A stretch of DNA of 43,287 bases from Pyrinomonadaceae bacterium (lineage in GTDB: Bacteria > Acidobacteriota > Blastocatellia > Pyrinomonadales > Pyrinomonadaceae): the NCBI GenBank assembly GCA_023717605.1, contig JAMQPH010000036.1, positions 1 to 43,287 on the forward strand, read 5' to 3'. The notes under the pieces were generated by a model that did not search any database, was not told where the DNA came from, and saw only the letters and a list, made by a program, of their open reading frames with translations. Position numbers and translations under genes: made by a program. Position 1 is the stretch's first letter; each line of letters begins with the position of its first letter. Shown piece by piece: positions 17,619 to 25,793 of this stretch.

Positions 17619-17688
17619 TTATGTTCCTTCGTTACTTCCCTAAATTTGTGCTGCCAAAGCTTCTTGCAAAACTAAGCGGTCACCCGCG

Positions 17689-18912
17689 CTATGCCATATC
17701 CTCAAGTATTGTCGAAAGATCCACAGGAGACGGCGTGTTTTGGCGACCAAACACGCCCAGCAACCTCTTGCGAGGCTGCGAGGAGGGTGGTTGGCTGCTA
17801 CCACTGACAAGCGCGGCGATGCGTTTGATCTCGATGGTTACTTTTGAGGCCGGATCGGCCTGCACAAGCGGTTGACCCAGATTAATTGAATTCATTACCT
17901 TGTTGTAATCATTCGGCACAAAGCCGATGAGCTGCTCGCCAAGGTGGGTCTCGACCTTCTTCAACTCGACGTCAATGCTTTTAGTCCAGCGGTTGACGAC
18001 CACGTGGACTTTGCGACGCGGATAGTCCAAACGATCAAATACTTTCAGCGCCCGCCTGGTGCTACGGATGCCGGGGATATCCAGCGTCAAGACCAACAGG
18101 ATGTCATCTGCCAGATCGAGAGCGGCGACCGTTACCGGATCAAACGTATGCGGTAGGTCGAGAACTATGCGCTCGTACCTCTGGCGCAGAAGGTGAAGGA
18201 TCTCAGACACATCTTGTGGCTTGATGTCCTCCGCTTCGTGAGCTTCGAGCGGCGCAGCCAGCACTGCGAGGTTCGCGGAGTGTGGCGTAACAAGGCTGGT
18301 CATTAGCGAGTCGTCCAGCCTTGCGCGATTGTTGACGAAGTCGGCAAGCGAATATTTCGTATCGAGTCCCAGAAAGGAAGCCGCATCTCCTGCTTGCAGG
18401 TCGAGGTCGATGAGCAGCGTGGGAACACCCATCGCCGCTGCCAGGTTGGTACCAAAGAACGACACGCCCGTGCCCCCCTTACCGGAGAACACCGCGATAA
18501 CACGTCCACTCTTCTGTGACGTATTTTTCCCTGCCGCAGACAGTTCCGCGATGCGATCAAGGACAGCATGAAATTCATCGGCAATAATCGGGAGTTGCAG
18601 GAACTCGCGCGCCCCGGAACGCATGCTGCTCAGAATTAATGCCGGCGCAGGATCATGGGCGGCAGTGATGATGGCGGTGTCGGGGCTTGCTGCCACAAGC
18701 TGCTTAATCAGGGCAAACTCTTTTTCCGAATTGTCTGCTGCTACTGTGATGATTGCCGCCGAGGGTCGCAGCCGCACCACATCGGCAAGCATTTGGTCGG
18801 GACTACCACAATCAGAAAGCACGTGTGCGCGTCCGCTGCCGACCAGGGCGTCCCGCAGTTTTTCGGAAGATTCGCCGTTCTTACTCAGCGTTATGAATGT
18901 CAGTGGTTGCAT
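17689..18912 (-). CDS. cpaE: CpaE/TadZ-like localisation protein (MinD/ParA-type ATPase fold)
   Basis: 407 aa. Residues 1-125 form an atypical receiver-like domain ('AIITVAADNSEKEFALIKQL', 'SGAREFLQLP'). A MinD/ParA-like domain follows from about 138. Its P-loop reads 'SGKGGTGVSFFGTNLAAAMG': the signature Lys of the deviant Walker A is present but the second Lys (GK[ST]) is Val. TadZ proteins set the position of the pilus machine at a pole and often have atypical P-loops; this one may bind nucleotide poorly or not hydrolyse it. 70 bp before cpaF. Confidence 0.92.
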   Translation of the reverse strand: MQPLTFITLSKNGESSEKLRDALVGSGRAHVLSDCGSPDQMLADVVRLRPSAAIITVAADNSEKEFALIKQLVAASPDTAIITAAHDPAPALILSSMRSGAREFLQLPIIADEFHAVLDRIAELSAAGKNTSQKSGRVIAVFSGKGGTGVSFFGTNLAAAMGVPTLLIDLDLQAGDAASFLGLDTKYSLADFVNNRARLDDSLMTSLVTPHSANLAVLAAPLEAHEAEDIKPQDVSEILHLLRQRYERIVLDLPHTFDPVTVAALDLADDILLVLTLDIPGIRSTRRALKVFDRLDYPRRKVHVVVNRWTKSIDVELKKVETHLGEQLIGFVPNDYNKVMNSINLGQPLVQADPASKVTIEIKRIAALVSGSSQPPSSQPRKRLLGVFGRQNTPSPVDLSTILEDMA

Positions 18913-19036
18913 CGTATCGACCCTTTAGTCCTTGCTGTATTCGATTGCTGTAAATGGATAGAGTCTCAACTACCTTTGTTGTCCGCGAGTAAAACCCCAC
19001 ATCGTCTTAGCTCTTATCTCTTATCTACGGGTGATT

Positions 19037-19504
19037 CTACGGACAGGTGACGCCAGGTATTTGACCCGCGCTCTCGCCCGCCACCGTCGTCTGATAGGCG
19101 GGCATTTGAATTAGCGTGGCCGCTACCGCGAAGGTATAGCTATAATTCTGTATCTTCACTGAGACCGTACCTTGCGCCACTCCGTAGTCCTGGCTATAGC
19201 AGACCGTTACATTCGAAGCTGTAAGGTTGTTGACCAAAGGCGTCGTACCAGCCGTCGGCGTGCCGTAAAGGACCATATTCTTAACGGGCACTGTGGCCGG
19301 ATCATTACACGGGGTGGCCGGCTTAGCTTGGTTGGCGGCGTAGCGCGCGCCGCGCCGCGTGGATTCGACCATCGCGTTGTGTGTAAAGAACAAGTGTCCG
19401 CCAGAGACGATGGCCATAATCATCATCAGAAAGAAGGCCGCCGTTAAAGCAAATTCCACAGTTGCCGTGCCGCGTTCCGCTTTGTTAGTTGTAGCCCGCT
19501 TCAT
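19037..19504 (-). CDS. tadE: TadE-like pseudopilin 1
   Basis: 155 aa. A short basic N-terminus followed by 'ERGTATVEFALTAAFFLMMI', the TadE-like segment with the E[+5]-type pilin cleavage region, then a span (about 16-38). The mature domain has two Cys residues near 'CNDPAT' and 'VTVCYSQ', and a last Cys two residues from the end. TadE-type proteins are minor pseudopilins processed by the prepilin peptidase and help start the fibre. AAGGA lies 12 bases before ATG. Confidence 0.85.
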   Translation of the reverse strand: MKRATTNKAERGTATVEFALTAAFFLMMIMAIVSGGHLFFTHNAMVESTRRGARYAANQAKPATPCNDPATVPVKNMVLYGTPTAGTTPLVNNLTASNVTVCYSQDYGVAQGTVSVKIQNYSYTFAVAATLIQMPAYQTTVAGESAGQIPGVTCP

Positions 19505-19532
19505 TGGTCCAAAATCCTTGGCTTGGCCCGCG

Positions 19533-20069
19533 TTACGGCATGTATCGGATCTCAGTGCCCGGGACCAGAGGAAAATAGAAAGTTGAAGTCGCCAGTCCTG
19601 TCATTGTTGCCAGATTCCAGGCTCCCGGCGCATATGTGTAGTTTGTGATTTCTACCTTGAAGTACTTAATCGGTCCGCCAGCAAGCGCCGGCACGCAGGG
19701 CACCGAGAAATTGTCGCAAATTTTAACGTTAGCCGTTGTCAGTCCGGGGACGATCGGCGGCTGGTTCGTGCAGCTATTCTTAATGCCGCAAACCACAAGA
19801 TTCCGTGCCTCGTTCTTTGCGTCGGTAATTTGGGTTGCGGTACCGTTAACAGAGTTTCTTGAGGTAGAAAGATAACGTGCCCCGACCTTGGTGGCCTTAG
19901 CCAGCGTGGTGTATGTGTAGAACAGGCGACCCAACTCGGCGGTTCCAACAAACAGGATCAGCAGGATCGGAAATACTATCGCCAGTTCAATTATCGAACC
20001 CCCGTCTTCGCGCCCGAGTATCGCTCTTAACCTATTTTTTAGATGTGCCAACATATTTAATGCGTTCAT
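19533..20069 (-). CDS. TadE-like pseudopilin 2 (TadE/TadF type)
   Basis: 178 aa. N-terminal 'GREDGGSIIELAIVFPILLI' gives the TadE-like cleavage region and hydrophobic span (about 22-45), with 'LGRLFYTYTTLAKATKVGAR' behind it as in the family. The mature part carries four Cys residues ('CGIKNSC', 'CDNFSVPC') suited to two disulfides. It begins 9 bp after the TadG-like gene, so the two are translationally close. Confidence 0.85.
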   Translation of the reverse strand: MNALNMLAHLKNRLRAILGREDGGSIIELAIVFPILLILFVGTAELGRLFYTYTTLAKATKVGARYLSTSRNSVNGTATQITDAKNEARNLVVCGIKNSCTNQPPIVPGLTTANVKICDNFSVPCVPALAGGPIKYFKVEITNYTYAPGAWNLATMTGLATSTFYFPLVPGTEIRYMP

Positions 20070-20078
20070 CTCATCAAC

Positions 20079-21239
20079 TCACTTGTAAAGAACCGGAGTA
20101 GTCAGGCCTGAACTGCATGTCGGATTTCCATTGGCGGCGACGTTTGCCTTACCAACGTATTCAACTGGAATCGATCCGCAAGGGGGGTTGCACTGTCCAT
20201 TCGGCGTTGGGACTTTACTTTTTAGAAAGAAGATCCCCCAAACGGAGATAATTCCAGTGGAGGGCCCCGGATAAAAACCTGGGGCGATTATCGGGACGAC
20301 GAGTAAGCGGCGCTCATCCTTGCCGGGGCCGTTCGGGTTTGGCGCCGTCAATGGCGACTTATTAGAGTACTGAGTGGCCGTAATGGTCTCATTTATGTTG
20401 CTGTCCGGTGGGAAAGTGGCGGGTTGGAGTTGGTTCCCATAGCCGTTTGCGTAAACATTGAAACGCGTATTCATCCCATCGCCCGAGGCTCTTGGTCCAT
20501 TGTTCGGGTTCGAACTCGGCGTCATACTGATAGGGTCGTTAAGATTCTTGCAGAAAGTGGGTATGCCGGCGGCAAGCAGTGCGGTCTCAACCTGGCCGTT
20601 GCCGTTGATGTTAGGCACCTCCAGGATGATGTAATCTTTATCGGCTAATGTTGCAGAGTTTCCGGTGCCTTGTGTAAACCTAAGCGTCATCAGAGTGCCG
20701 GGGGTAGGGCTGGGATCGGCCAGAGCGACGGCCGCGGGAAAGAAGTCGCAGATGCCGCTGAGTCCTACCGACATCCCGGCGATAGCCTCCCTCGATTGGG
20801 CATTCGATACTCCGAGCGCACTGGATGCAAAGAGGATGTTTGTCGAAGTTGGCTGGGTCGTGACTTTGACAAATCGAATGTTGGCGGCGTTCGCCTTAGC
20901 CGCTGTGGCATTCAGGTAGGGGTTATCAGTAAGGTTGACGGCGAATTCTACACTCGCGATGGCCACCCCTGTCTTTGCCCGAAGTCCCTGGGTGTTGAGG
21001 TGGGCATTGGCCGCCACTACCGCATCATCAATGCCTCCCGTCCCCCCATTTAACTCGCGAGCCGCAGCCAAGGCGGCCGCGTCCGCCGCGTTCTGCAGTT
21101 CAGCGCGCACCGTGTAGATGCGGGAAACATCAATGCACAGTCCGACCATCAGGAGGAGGAGAAGCGCAAAGATCGCCGTCATAATAATGATGGAGCCGCG
21201 TTCGCCTCTCCTATCTTTTTGTAAAGAACTTACACACAC
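20079..21239 (-). CDS. tadG: TadG-like pilus assembly protein
   Basis: 386 aa from GTG at 21239, preceded by AGGAAGGAA; the frame is open further upstream to 21374, but that extension overlaps an intergenic hairpin and lacks a ribosome site. The N-terminus 'GERGSIIIMTAIFALLLLLM' followed by 'CIDVSRIYTVRAELQNAADA' is the TadG/Flp-assembly signature. The rest is a large extracytoplasmic beta-rich domain with several Cys near the C-terminus. No MIDAS (DxSxS) is seen, so the VWA part of classical TadG is missing. The separate VWA gene at 8709-9950 might supply it. Confidence 0.85.
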   Translation of the reverse strand: MCVSSLQKDRRGERGSIIIMTAIFALLLLLMVGLCIDVSRIYTVRAELQNAADAAALAAARELNGGTGGIDDAVVAANAHLNTQGLRAKTGVAIASVEFAVNLTDNPYLNATAAKANAANIRFVKVTTQPTSTNILFASSALGVSNAQSREAIAGMSVGLSGICDFFPAAVALADPSPTPGTLMTLRFTQGTGNSATLADKDYIILEVPNINGNGQVETALLAAGIPTFCKNLNDPISMTPSSNPNNGPRASGDGMNTRFNVYANGYGNQLQPATFPPDSNINETITATQYSNKSPLTAPNPNGPGKDERRLLVVPIIAPGFYPGPSTGIISVWGIFFLKSKVPTPNGQCNPPCGSIPVEYVGKANVAANGNPTCSSGLTTPVLYK

Positions 21240-21310
21240 TCGTCTAAATTCCTTCCTGGCCCAGCCAATTTCCAGGAGCCCACTCAACGGGCACGGCAAA
21301 GACCTTAGGA

Positions 21311-21377
21311 GCAGTGCGGCGTCTTGTTGCCGCCACTCGTCACGTACGAACAAAGTCGCAACAAGACACCGCACTGC
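21311..21377 (-). other. Long intergenic hairpin between secretin and TadG genes
   Basis: Two 20-base arms (21311-21330 and 21358-21377) are complementary except for one position, which would be a wobble pair, around a 27-nt loop. On the minus strand it begins 7 nt after the secretin stop codon and ends about 70 nt before the TadG start. There is no U-run, so it is more likely a transcript-stabilising or processing structure than a terminator. Confidence 0.75.
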
Positions 21378-21383
21378 AACGGC

Positions 21384-22949
21384 TCACTTCTGGTTCGGTG
21401 TGGCCTTCGCTTCTTGCACCTTCGCAGCAGGGGGCTGTGCAAGGGACACGCTCTGTTCCGTAGCTTTAGCAGCACCAGCAGCAGGAGCCACGGCCGGAGT
21501 CGTTTCCTTCGTTGGAGCAGGAGACTCCAGCGTCTTCGGATCCGCAGACTGGCCGGTCGGGGCTGCACCGGAGTGGGGGATAAATCCGGTGGGTCCGTCT
21601 ATTTGTCCGCTGCTTTTCTCGGTTCCCAGGAGTGAACCTTTCTTCAAGCTTTCAACATTCGGGATCGGCGGCAGGTCGTCCCGATTTACAGGCTTGACCA
21701 GCTGGGCCGTCACGATAAACATCAACTCGCTCTCGTTCTTCTGGAACTGTGTTGACTTGAACAGATTTCCAAGAATCGGGATATCACCGAGACCCGGCAC
21801 TTTCGAAAGCGATTTACTCTCACTATTGTCGAGCAGACCAGCGAGCGCAAAGCTCTGGCCATCGCGCAACTCGACACTCGTCTTGGCGCGCCGAACGCGC
21901 AAACCCGGAATGAGAAAGCCGTCAAACTTAACGCCATTGGCAAAGTCGAGCGTGGATACTTCCGGCTCCAATTCGAGACGGATGTGATCTTCATCAACAA
22001 TCGTGGGTTTGAAGTTAAGGCGCACGCCGTACTCCTTGAAAATAATGCTTACCGTGCTACCCAACCCATTGCCTCCCGATTGAACTACCGGCACAGGATA
22101 CTCACCTCCCGCGAGAAAACTTGCCGCCTGGCCATCCATAGCGATCAAATTGGGCTCGGCGAGTGCGCGCAGGGCACCTTGCGTTTGCAGCGCGCGGATC
22201 ATAGTGGCCATGTTGCCGCCTAAGACAAGGAGATTAAGCGAACTGAATGTACCACCCAGTACTCCGCCAACTACGTCGGAAACGTTCCCGGGCCCACCAC
22301 CGTTCACGAAGCCTCCGACGCCGGGGCTTCCCTGATAAACATATGAGGAGCCGAGGTCGCGCATGCGGCTGCGATTCACTTCGGCGACCCGGACTTGAAG
22401 CTGCACCTGGGCTAAGTCTTTAACCGGCGATGCCAGCAAGTTCACAGTCTTGAAGCCCGCCGCCTGGACCACTGCATCCGTCTGTGCCGCTATCCTCGGG
22501 TCGCTCACCTTGCCTGAGATCACCACAGATCCGTTGGCCTGGCTCAGGCGGATGTCGTCTTTCGGAAAGAGCGCGCGAATCTGTGAATCGATCAGCGAGA
22601 GGTTAGTGCGGACGTAGACGTCAAAGACGAGGAAACGATCCGTGCCCTTCTCCCAGGCAATGAAATTGATCTGTCCAAAAGCTTTGCCATTAACCACCAC
22701 TTGATTCGACGAGACCAGGACGGCCTCGGCGATCTCCGGGTTAGAAACCGAGAACCTCTCAATGGGTTGGTCGAAGCTAATCAGTCTCGACTGGCCGACC
22801 AAAACGTTGACTGGAATTGCTTCTTTCGTCCCAGGTGAAAAGGAGGCGTTCGTGCTCTGGTCTTGCGCGGGAAGCCGAAAGGCGCAAAGCAGGATTGTTC
22901 CGAGGACGACGACGAAGTAGCGAATGGAGGAACGGGGCTGCATAATCAT
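21384..22949 (-). CDS. cpaC: Outer-membrane secretin CpaC/RcpA
   Basis: 521 aa. Signal peptide 1-29. The N-terminal pilus-formation domain (about 45-115) contains 'IPVNVLVGQSRLISFDQPI', and a BON-like domain follows (about 120-165). The secretin core (about 175-420) includes 'VQLQVRVAEVNRSRMRDLG', 'ALAEPNLIAMDGQAASFLAG' and 'KVPGLGDIPILGNLFKS'. An Ala/Pro-rich tail of about 90 residues follows. It forms the ring through which the Flp fibre passes. AAGGAG lies 5 bases before ATG. Confidence 0.95.
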   Translation of the reverse strand: MIMQPRSSIRYFVVVLGTILLCAFRLPAQDQSTNASFSPGTKEAIPVNVLVGQSRLISFDQPIERFSVSNPEIAEAVLVSSNQVVVNGKAFGQINFIAWEKGTDRFLVFDVYVRTNLSLIDSQIRALFPKDDIRLSQANGSVVISGKVSDPRIAAQTDAVVQAAGFKTVNLLASPVKDLAQVQLQVRVAEVNRSRMRDLGSSYVYQGSPGVGGFVNGGGPGNVSDVVGGVLGGTFSSLNLLVLGGNMATMIRALQTQGALRALAEPNLIAMDGQAASFLAGGEYPVPVVQSGGNGLGSTVSIIFKEYGVRLNFKPTIVDEDHIRLELEPEVSTLDFANGVKFDGFLIPGLRVRRAKTSVELRDGQSFALAGLLDNSESKSLSKVPGLGDIPILGNLFKSTQFQKNESELMFIVTAQLVKPVNRDDLPPIPNVESLKKGSLLGTEKSSGQIDGPTGFIPHSGAAPTGQSADPKTLESPAPTKETTPAVAPAAGAAKATEQSVSLAQPPAAKVQEAKATPNQK

Positions 22950-23029
22950 CTTAGCTCCTTACTATTTGGTAACTTTTCATTTCAAAACGGGGCGGTTTCC
23001 TCGTGTCCTCACAAGGTCCGATACCGCTT

Positions 23030-23935
23030 CTACGGTATTTCGACGTCGCGTCTTTTCGCGCCCTCAATCAACTCTACGGAGTTGCGCGAGACTGGTTGCG
23101 CGGCCGGTTTGTTTTCGCGCGCCATGACCACGTGGGCTCGCCTGGCGGGCCTGGGCTGCGCAGGTTTAGTCTCTGGGGCCTTTTCTGTCGGCGGTGGGGG
23201 CTGCGCAACAAAAGTCTCACCGTTCAGGAGAGAGGCTTTATTGGCACCGCCGGTTTGGGTATCTTCCTGGTCGCTGTAATTGCGCATAACGAGTTGCAGC
23301 TTGCCCTCGTTGGTAGCGAGTACCAGCTTTTCTGCCTGCTCGGGCGTCACCTGAAGTGTCACGGCCTTCACGTCCGATGGTTGGCGCTGGTCTTCGGGGG
23401 AGTCGATCTTCGCCCCGCTGGCGAGCACCTTGATGTTTTGCAGCACGATTTTGGAGATCGGGCCCTTTGCGTCGACGCCTTGCTGCGCGATTGGAACGAT
23501 GATGGCTACTACGTCGACAAACGAGCCCGGCATTATAAAACCGGACACTCCCACAACATCGTCGACCTTCACAGTCATCGCGCGGTAGCCTTCCGGAATC
23601 ACGGCCGAAAGTCCGGCGCCTACTCCTTCCGGTGCAAGTTTGAGGGTCGTGATGGTTTCGCGAACGCCAATGGTCGTGATCGCAACACGGCCGACGACCT
23701 GATCAATCGAGCGGAAAATCCCCTCGGGAGCGGAGCCATTTGGAATTGGGGCGAGCGCCAGGTGCTCGGCTGTGATCTTCTCGCCGAGCGGGATCTCTTG
23801 CTTGGCGACAACCACGATCCCGAGGTCCTTAGCGAAAGCTTGTACGCTCGAGAGATAGCGGGTTATCAGCGTGACACCAAGCAGACCGCAAAGAACGGCG
23901 CCAGTCAGCGCGATGATGAGACGTTTATTTCGCAT
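23030..23935 (-). CDS. cpaB: CpaB/RcpC pilus assembly protein (SAF domain)
   Basis: 301 aa. N-terminal anchor span (about 6-25), then a SAF domain ('VVAKQEIPLGEKITAEHL', about 42-105) and the RcpC domain ('SAVIPEGYRAMTVKVDDV', 'FIMPGSFVDVVAI', about 135-230). The C-terminal 70 residues are Pro/Lys-rich. It is a periplasmic partner of the secretin and may bind peptidoglycan through SAF. GGAG lies 11 bases before ATG. Confidence 0.93.
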   Translation of the reverse strand: MRNKRLIIALTGAVLCGLLGVTLITRYLSSVQAFAKDLGIVVVAKQEIPLGEKITAEHLALAPIPNGSAPEGIFRSIDQVVGRVAITTIGVRETITTLKLAPEGVGAGLSAVIPEGYRAMTVKVDDVVGVSGFIMPGSFVDVVAIIVPIAQQGVDAKGPISKIVLQNIKVLASGAKIDSPEDQRQPSDVKAVTLQVTPEQAEKLVLATNEGKLQLVMRNYSDQEDTQTGGANKASLLNGETFVAQPPPPTEKAPETKPAQPRPARRAHVVMARENKPAAQPVSRNSVELIEGAKRRDVEIP

Positions 23936-23985
23936 AATTTAATTTCTCCATTACCGAAGTAAGTTGCATAACTTTCCGAGGCACC

Positions 23986-24513
23986 TCAGGCGCGAAACAG
24001 AAAAAAAGCAATGAGGCTGCCGAAACAAATCGGCACCGCATAAGGCAGCGTATGGTTGGGGTCCGACGGTACTTCGAAGCGCGGAACTCTCTGGCCCGGC
24101 AGCAGGCCAACGAAGAAATGGAAAACGCCGAGCATTGTTGTGATTACACGACGGGAGTAGATCATCTTACAGATGGCAAGCAGCCCGCCTGTGAGTGCTA
24201 CTACCATCAGCGTCGGCAGTACCAGGGAAATTCCGTTAATCGCTCCAATGGCGGCAAAAAGTTTGACGTCGCCTGCGCCCATCGTGCCGAAGGCGTGGAA
24301 GAAAAACATCAACCCGAAAGCGAGAAAGAATCCGCCCAGACTTGCGAGAAGACCCTGAGATCCGCCGAAGATGGTGTTAAGCGCGATGCCGCCTACAAGA
24401 ACGACCAGCACAAGCTTGTTGGGGATACGCCGATAGCGCACATCCATGTAAGTGATGATGGCTGCCATGGGTATGAACAGCATGGCGATGGCTATATTCT
24501 GAGGTTCAAGCAC
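23986..24513 (-). CDS. cpaA: Prepilin peptidase CpaA/TadV (A24 aspartic protease)
   Basis: 175 aa polytopic membrane protease with about five spans. The catalytic Asp residues are D24 ('TYMDVRYRRIPN') and D82 in the GxGD motif ('GTMGAGDVKLF'). It lacks the N-terminal methylase domain, as is usual for TadV. It cleaves the Flp pilins and TadE/TadG-like pseudopilins. GTG start with GGGAAG upstream. It lies 152 bp after pilin 1. Confidence 0.93.
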   Translation of the reverse strand: MLEPQNIAIAMLFIPMAAIITYMDVRYRRIPNKLVLVVLVGGIALNTIFGGSQGLLASLGGFFLAFGLMFFFHAFGTMGAGDVKLFAAIGAINGISLVLPTLMVVALTGGLLAICKMIYSRRVITTMLGVFHFFVGLLPGQRVPRFEVPSDPNHTLPYAVPICFGSLIAFFLFRA

Positions 24514-24582
24514 TTTGCGTTTTCTTCCCTAAAAAATACAGGGTCGGCTTAACGGCAAACTGGAAAGCGAAATGGACAGAGT

Positions 24583-24621
24583 TGACGGGCAAGGCAGCTG
24601 ATCTGCAGCGTTCGCCCGTCA
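24583..24621 (-). terminator. Stem-loop after Flp pilin 1
   Basis: TGACGGGC pairs with GCCCGTCA around an inner region that can itself fold (GCTGC..GCAGC type). A similar structure with the same outer arms follows pilin 2 (29104-29143). It lies between pilin 1 and cpaA without a strong U-run, so partial termination or processing is likely, keeping pilin mRNA in excess over assembly genes. Confidence 0.6.
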
Positions 24622-24665
24622 CTCTTTTAACCCGAAGCAATTGTTGCGGGACGTCCGGACCTAGC

Positions 24666-24833
24666 CTAGCTCTGAGCTGCAGCGTTTTGAAGTCTTTGTT
24701 GGATTGTGGTAGCCCACGTTCCGCCACTGGCGTAAATGACCGCCGCCGCAACTGCGATGAGACCGGCGATGACCGCGTACTCCAAGGTTTCCATACCGCT
24801 CTCATCATTCAGGAAATTCTTAATCGTTTTCAT
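24666..24833 (-). CDS. flp: Flp major pilin 1
   Basis: 55 aa, class IVb Flp pilin. Leader MKTIKNFLNDESG is cleaved after Gly13 to give METLEYAVIAGLIAVAAAVI, with the conserved Glu5-Tyr6 (G/xxxxEY). The mature pilin is one hydrophobic helix plus a short polar tail ('QQRLQNAAAQS'). Ribosome site AAGGAG 8 bases before ATG. The gene has a sigma-54 promoter at 24999-25013 and a conserved leader of about 154 nt. It heads the cpaA-cpaB-cpaC-tad run. Nearly identical to pilin 2 in the first 40 residues. Confidence 0.95.
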   Translation of the reverse strand: MKTIKNFLNDESGMETLEYAVIAGLIAVAAAVIYASGGTWATTIQQRLQNAAAQS

Positions 24834-24987
24834 TTGTTTGCTCCTTAATTCTGCTGAAAGGGTTTAGTTCGGGCCCGGACCTCCACAGTGTGTCTGGGCA
24901 GGAAGGTCACACCAGAAGTGCAGGCGTCATCTCAGGAAACCTGAGAGATCGCTCCCTGCCGATCACGGCAACATTTCTAGTGCTGAC
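24834..24987 (-). promoter_or_regulatory. Conserved 5' leader of pilin 1
   Basis: The predicted transcript start is near 24987. The leader shares AGTGCAGGCGTCATCTC (24917-24933, plus strand) and GATCACGGCAACA (24961-24973) with the leader of pilin 2, although the sequence between them differs. Such conservation outside the promoter suggests a folded RNA or protein-binding leader. It does not match the GEMM c-di-GMP riboswitch by eye. Confidence 0.5.
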
Positions 24988-24998
24988 TTCTCTCTTGG

Positions 24999-25013
24999 GC
25001 AACGGTTGTGCCA
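24999..25013 (-). promoter_or_regulatory. Sigma-54 promoter of pilin 1
   Basis: On the minus strand: TGGCACAACCGTTGC, a full match to the consensus TGGCAC-N5-TTGC with GG and GC ten bases apart. The palindromic site at 25158-25175 lies about 145 bp upstream. Confidence 0.88.
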
Positions 25014-25157
25014 CGAGGGAGGGAAACGTCATTCACCTCTCCGCGGCACCCTGTCTTGTGCCGACAAGTCATACCGGTTCTTCACTTAGAAGTAGGCGCA
25101 GAGAGGTACCGGGTTGGACTGCGGAAAGAATCGCGGGAGTGTTGGCTGCGTTGGGCA

Positions 25158-25175
25158 CTGCTCGTAGGCGAGCAG
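25158..25175. promoter_or_regulatory. Palindromic enhancer-like site upstream of pilin 1
   Basis: CTGCTCG-TAGG-CGAGCAG. It matches TGCTCGC-TA-GCGAGCA at 29671-29686 and TGCTCGC-CA-GCGAGCA at 31948-31963; all three continue rightwards as G[CT]TG. The distance to the -24 element fits a sigma-54 activator site. Confidence 0.75.
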
Positions 25176-25793
25176 TTGCGTCAGAACATTGCTTACAAAA
25201 CCGCGATGCGAGCGAGCGATTAAAAACGAAATGTCTCCCTCGCGCACACATCGGTAAGAACATTTCGCTCCTCCGGAGCTGGGCCATATCTTCGAGTAAC
25301 GGTCCATAAACATTCCATCCCTACGGGACTAGGTTGTGTCTTATGAATCTTAATGACCCAACGGGAATCAAAAGTTTGGTGATTAGAGTTCCTTTCGCAT
25401 ATAAATAGCTGTGAGCAGGTCTCAAATCGAAATCTTGACCTCAGCCCCGTCGTGGCGCGCAGCCGAAACCTGAGTTGCATAATCCTGGAGGACAAAAGAT
25501 TCACGCACATTGAAGGCGCAGACCCGGCGCTGGTGGTAGTAATGGCCCGCAGCCCATCTGACTTGGCCGTTCCATCGAGCAGTGCAAACGCGCGCTTCTT
25601 GATAGGAGATGAGCATCGAGCCTTGTGGACTGACGACTTTTCAAACATCCTCAGCGTTTTCAGATGGCGCTGAGTGCAAGTGCACGCACCAACCTTGAAA
25701 GGGCTTTGACATGGGGTAGGCACCGAATTTCAATCCTCTACTCGGATAGACGAAGCAGGGGCCGAAACACATGCGCACGAAGAGCGAGGACTG
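25176..25793. other. No convincing gene
   Basis: About 620 bp between the pilin 1 enhancer and the divergent membrane protein gene. Open frames exist on both strands (for example 25220-25723 minus) but they show no recognisable motif and have odd, Arg/Cys/Ser-rich composition, so they are probably chance frames. Confidence 0.4.

Noticed and set aside
24834-24987. c-di-GMP (GEMM) riboswitch in the pilin leader
   Set aside because: The characteristic GGCAAACC and CGCAAAG elements are not present; only unexplained conserved blocks are.
25220-25723. 167-codon open frame on the minus strand
   Set aside because: Composition rich in Arg, Ser, Cys and Thr, no motif, no ribosome site, and it lies in a control region; judged a chance frame.
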